Shown here: in pieces, positions 6,019 to 7,936 of the stretch
Numbering within the stretch: the first letter of the stretch is position 1
Layout: each line of letters opens with the position of its first letter
Assembly: GCA_003601535.1 (NCBI GenBank)
Contig: PIXW01000243.1
Location: forward strand, 1 to 7,936
Direction: 5' to 3'
DNA length: 7,936 bases
Source of the DNA: ANME-2 cluster archaeon
GTDB lineage: Archaea; Halobacteriota; Methanosarcinia; Methanosarcinales; Methanogasteraceae
Program-made: the position numbers and the translations under genes
The notes under the pieces: generated by a model
The model's input: the letters and a program-made list of their open reading frames with translations, nothing else
Told to the model about the DNA's origin: nothing
The model's database searches: none

Positions 6019-6030
6019 GATATCAGAAAA

Positions 6031-6041
6031 ACCTTTTATAC
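6031..6041 (+). promoter_or_regulatory. Putative BRE/TATA promoter of the psmA operon
   Basis: ACCTTTTATAC contains a CTTTTATA TATA core (about 6033-6040), preceded by an A-rich BRE-like run (GAAAAACC). Initiation about 25 bp downstream would be near 6062, giving a leader of about 30 nt. GGAG at 6077-6080, ten bases before ATG 6091, serves as the ribosome binding site. The match is better than in the CBS promoter. Confidence 0.65.
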
Positions 6042-6090
6042 GCACACGCATAATTCATCATGTAATAAGATCGATAGGAGATGATTAGTA

Positions 6091-6849
6091 ATGCAAATGG
6101 CACCCCAGATGGGGTATGATCGGGCGATAACTGTATTTAGTCCGGATGGAAGGCTTTTTCAGGTAGAATATGCCAGAGAGGCAGTGAAACGGGGCACAAC
6201 TGCAATAGGGATGAAAACAAAAGATTGCGTTGTACTGCTGGTTGATAAACGAGTCACAAGCCATTTATTGGAGACTGAATCAATCGAGAAGATTTTTCAG
6301 ATCGATCAGCACATCGGCGCAGCAACATCAGGACTGGTTGCGGATGCACGTGCGCTGATCGATCGTGCGCGTGTGGAGGCACAGATCAACCGGGTCTATT
6401 ATGATGAGGCAATCGGGATAGAAACCCTTGCAAAGAGGATATGTGACCACAAGCAGACATATACCCAGTTTGGCGGCGTCCGTCCTTATGGCACTGCTCT
6501 TCTGATCGCTGGCGTGGAGGATCACCGACCAAGACTATTCGAAACCGATCCGAGCGGTGCGCTGCTCGAATACAAGGCGACTGCAATCGGTGCTGGCAGG
6601 GCGAAGGTGATGGAGATATTTGAGCGTGAGTATGCAGATGATATCGATATGGGAGGTGCAATCCGTCTCGGACTCCGGGCACTGTATCAGGTTTCAGATG
6701 CCAAGTTCGATGTGGATACGCTTGAGATCGGGATTGTGACACTCGCTGAGCGGCAGTTCAAAAAACTAGGGAAGGATGAACTTGCCAGATACGTCGAGGA
6801 GATCGTCGAGGAGTTTAGGGAGAAGGAGACGAAGGACGATAGTGATTAG
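6091..6849 (+). CDS. psmA: 20S proteasome alpha subunit
   Basis: This is the outer-ring subunit of the archaeal 20S proteasome. It forms heptameric gates that admit unfolded proteins delivered by PAN or Cdc48-type ATPases to the catalytic beta chamber. The 252-aa product begins [11 protein letters not shown] and carries the alpha-subunit signature across residues 9-31 ([19 protein letters not shown]...). That includes the YDR gate motif at 9-11, so the gating tail is intact. K67 in SIEKIF and G81/L82 in TSGLVAD correspond to the pocket that receives the HbYX tail of the ATPase. [11 protein letters not shown] (131-141), DPSG (153-156) and AIGAGR (165-170) are further conserved blocks. The C-terminus is charged (EKETKDDSD), as is common. 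It has its own TATA box and ribosome binding site, and heads psmA-SBDS-rrp4. The beta subunit gene is not in the window. Confidence 0.98.
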   Translation: MQMAPQMGYDRAITVFSPDGRLFQVEYAREAVKRGTTAIGMKTKDCVVLLVDKRVTSHLLETESIEKIFQIDQHIGAATSGLVADARALIDRARVEAQINRVYYDEAIGIETLAKRICDHKQTYTQFGGVRPYGTALLIAGVEDHRPRLFETDPSGALLEYKATAIGAGRAKVMEIFEREYADDIDMGGAIRLGLRALYQVSDAKFDVDTLEIGIVTLAERQFKKLGKDELARYVEEIVEEFREKETKDDSD

Positions 6850-6851
6850 TT

Positions 6852-7547
6852 ATGGTTACGCTCGATAACGCGATCACAGCACGATTGAAACACAGCGGCA
6901 AGCACTTTGAGGTGCTTGTTGACCCAGAACTTGCATTACGCTCCCGTAAAGGGGATGATGTGGATATATCTGCTATGCTTGCGGTCGAGGATGTGTTTGA
7001 GAATGCGAGTCGTGGCGATCATCCGAGCAAGGAGGATGTGGAAAAAACCTTTGAGACGACCGATATCCATGCGATCGCCGAGCACATCGTGAAGCATGGA
7101 GAACTGCATCTCACAAAGGAGCAGCGTAAGCAGTTGATCGAGGATAAGCGCAGACAGGTCGTGAGCGTTATTGCATCGGGTGCGTTCAATCCACAGACAA
7201 AGGCGCCGCACCCCCCTTCAAGAATCGAGAAGGCGATGGAGGAGGCTGGTGTTCATATTGATCCGATGAAGAGCATCGACGAACTGGTGAAAACGACGAT
7301 GAAAGCGATTCGTCCGATCATTCCGATCAGGTTCGATACTGTTGAGATCGCTGTCAAAATTCCGGCAGATTATGCTGCAAAATCTTATGGTGAGGTTGTA
7401 GGTTTTGGCGAAGTGTTAAAAGAGGAATGGCAGGCTGACGGGTCGTGGATTGGCGTTGTAAAGATTCCTGCAGGCATGCAACTCGATTTTTACGGTCTTG
7501 TGAATCGCATATCCAAGGGAAGTGCGGAAACCAAATTTTTAAGATAA
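6852..7547 (+). CDS. Ribosome maturation protein SBDS/SDO1
   Basis: This is the archaeal orthologue of the Shwachman-Bodian-Diamond protein. In eukaryotes it works with the EFL1 GTPase to release eIF6 from the large ribosomal subunit; an analogous role is inferred in archaea. The 231 aa match the three-domain archaeal form. The N-terminal FYSH domain is about 1-85 (KHSGKHFEVLVDPELAL, VEDVFENASRGDHPS), the helical middle domain about 86-160 (LTKEQRKQLIEDKRRQVVSVI, NPQTKAPHPPSRIEKAM), and the ferredoxin-like C-terminal domain about 161-231 (DTVEIAVKIPADYAAKSYG). It starts two bases after the psmA stop, with GTGAT at 6842-6846 as a likely ribosome binding site, so the two are co-transcribed. Its place between psmA and rrp4 is the conserved superoperon order. 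Nothing is missing or unusual. Confidence 0.97.
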   Translation: MVTLDNAITARLKHSGKHFEVLVDPELALRSRKGDDVDISAMLAVEDVFENASRGDHPSKEDVEKTFETTDIHAIAEHIVKHGELHLTKEQRKQLIEDKRRQVVSVIASGAFNPQTKAPHPPSRIEKAMEEAGVHIDPMKSIDELVKTTMKAIRPIIPIRFDTVEIAVKIPADYAAKSYGEVVGFGEVLKEEWQADGSWIGVVKIPAGMQLDFYGLVNRISKGSAETKFLR

Positions 7548-7557
7548 AGGTAATAAT

Positions 7558-7936
7558 ATGGAAAGGAATATTGCTGTTCCAGGCGATGTATTATCTGATA
7601 ATATAAGAGCATCAGGCAGCGGCACATACATTCATGAGGGTAAGGTGTGCGCTTCGGTATACGGGCTCGTGAATAAAGGAGAACGGTACATCAGCGTGAT
7701 CCCGCTTGCAGGCAAGTACATCCCACAGGCAAGCGACCGTGTGATAGGGATTGTGACCGAGACTGCGTATTCAAACTGGATTGTTGATATCAACTCGCCT
7801 TACGAAGGACTGCTGCATATATCCCAGTATCCACGCCGAATCGAGACCGAAGATATGAGCAGGTATCTGAAGGTTGGAGACTGTATACTGACGATGGTTA
7901 AGGATGTGGATGCTGGTATGAAAGTGGAACTCACAT
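7558..7936 (+). CDS. rrp4: Exosome complex RNA-binding protein Rrp4 (3' end cut by window)
   Basis: This is the RNA-binding cap subunit of the archaeal exosome, which sits on the Rrp41-Rrp42 hexamer and feeds RNA 3' ends into it. The visible 126 residues cover the N-terminal domain with VPGDVLSDN (7-15) and GSGTYIHEGKVCASVYG (20-36), then IPLAGKYIP (48-56). An S1 domain starts near residue 60 (RVIGIVTETAYSNWIVDI), followed by the conserved GLLHISQYPRR (84-94). The KH domain expected after S1 lies outside the window. ATG 7558 is ten bases after the SBDS stop, with AGGT at 7548-7551 as ribosome binding site. Position behind SBDS agrees with the archaeal exosome superoperon, where rrp41 and rrp42 normally follow; those genes are beyond the edge. 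The identification is firm. Confidence 0.95.
   Translation, partial: MERNIAVPGDVLSDNIRASGSGTYIHEGKVCASVYGLVNKGERYISVIPLAGKYIPQASDRVIGIVTETAYSNWIVDINSPYEGLLHISQYPRRIETEDMSRYLKVGDCILTMVKDVDAGMKVELT

Larger units (their letters stand above)
5801..6025 (+). repeat. Putative MITE-like palindromic element with degenerate terminal inverted repeats
   Basis: Three blocks at the left end recur inverted and in mirrored order at the right end. TGATATCTG (5801-5809) matches CAGATATCA (6017-6025), TTTTCACAAAA (5815-5825) matches TTTTGTGAAAA (5994-6004), and GTGAGC (5841-5846) matches GCTCAC (5982-5987). Spacing between blocks differs on the two sides, so the arms would be degenerate. The interior has more hairpins and no ORF. 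A 2-bp GA flanks both ends, too short to count as a target duplication. The element would supply the stop codon of the third CBS gene and end eight bases before the psmA TATA region. Without other copies this is a hypothesis; GATATC is itself palindromic and common here, which weakens the outermost block. Confidence 0.4.

Noticed and set aside
5973..6053. 26-codon ORF (MGIAHSIFCEKIVF...) upstream of psmA, a possible leader peptide
   Set aside because: It has no ribosome binding site (it follows a C-rich stretch), runs through both hairpins and the TATA box, and would lie before the predicted psmA transcription start.

Overview
The window looks like chromosome from a euryarchaeon of the methanogen/ANME-type lineages (Methanomicrobia in the broad sense). 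The evidence is the archaeal information-processing genes it carries: RNA polymerase subunit RpoK, proteasome alpha subunit PsmA, SBDS/SDO1 and exosome subunit Rrp4. The PsmA N-terminus is very like that of Methanosarcinales. TATA/BRE-like promoters and GGAG/GGTGAT-type ribosome binding sites also fit. Genus cannot be fixed by eye. All convincing genes are on the + strand.

Layout. (1) Positions 1-3041 form one tightly packed run: the possible tail of a preceding gene (an RpoN-like ending), rpoK with a TTG start, a bifunctional NAD(P)H-hydrate repair enzyme (Nnr), a solitary beta-class DNA methyltransferase, and a YdjM/DUF457-type membrane protein. rpoK/nnr and nnr/methyltransferase each overlap by ATGA, so a core transcription gene, a metabolite-repair gene and a DNA modification gene appear translationally coupled. 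(2) Positions 3042-3287 are a 246-bp intergenic region with a TATA-like promoter at its 3' end. (3) Positions 3288-5803 carry three consecutive genes, each encoding a protein made of four CBS domains and almost nothing else (12 CBS domains in total); the second and third overlap by ATGA. (4) Positions 5804-6090 form a 287-bp intergenic region rich in inverted repeats. Three short blocks at its left end recur, inverted and in mirrored order, at its right end, outlining a possible 225-bp MITE-like element (5801-6025) that ends just upstream of the psmA TATA box. (5) Positions 6091-7936 are the start of the well-known archaeal proteasome/exosome superoperon: psmA, SBDS, rrp4 (cut by the window end).

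How the genes relate. The right part couples protein degradation (20S core), ribosome maturation (SBDS) and RNA degradation (exosome cap), a conserved archaeal grouping. The three CBS proteins have no catalytic domain and are most simply read as adenine-nucleotide or SAM sensors whose targets are unknown. The most interesting parts are the CBS trio, the palindromic element between it and psmA, and the orphan methyltransferase embedded behind rpoK-nnr. No tRNA, rRNA, CRISPR array, transposase or restriction endonuclease was seen.
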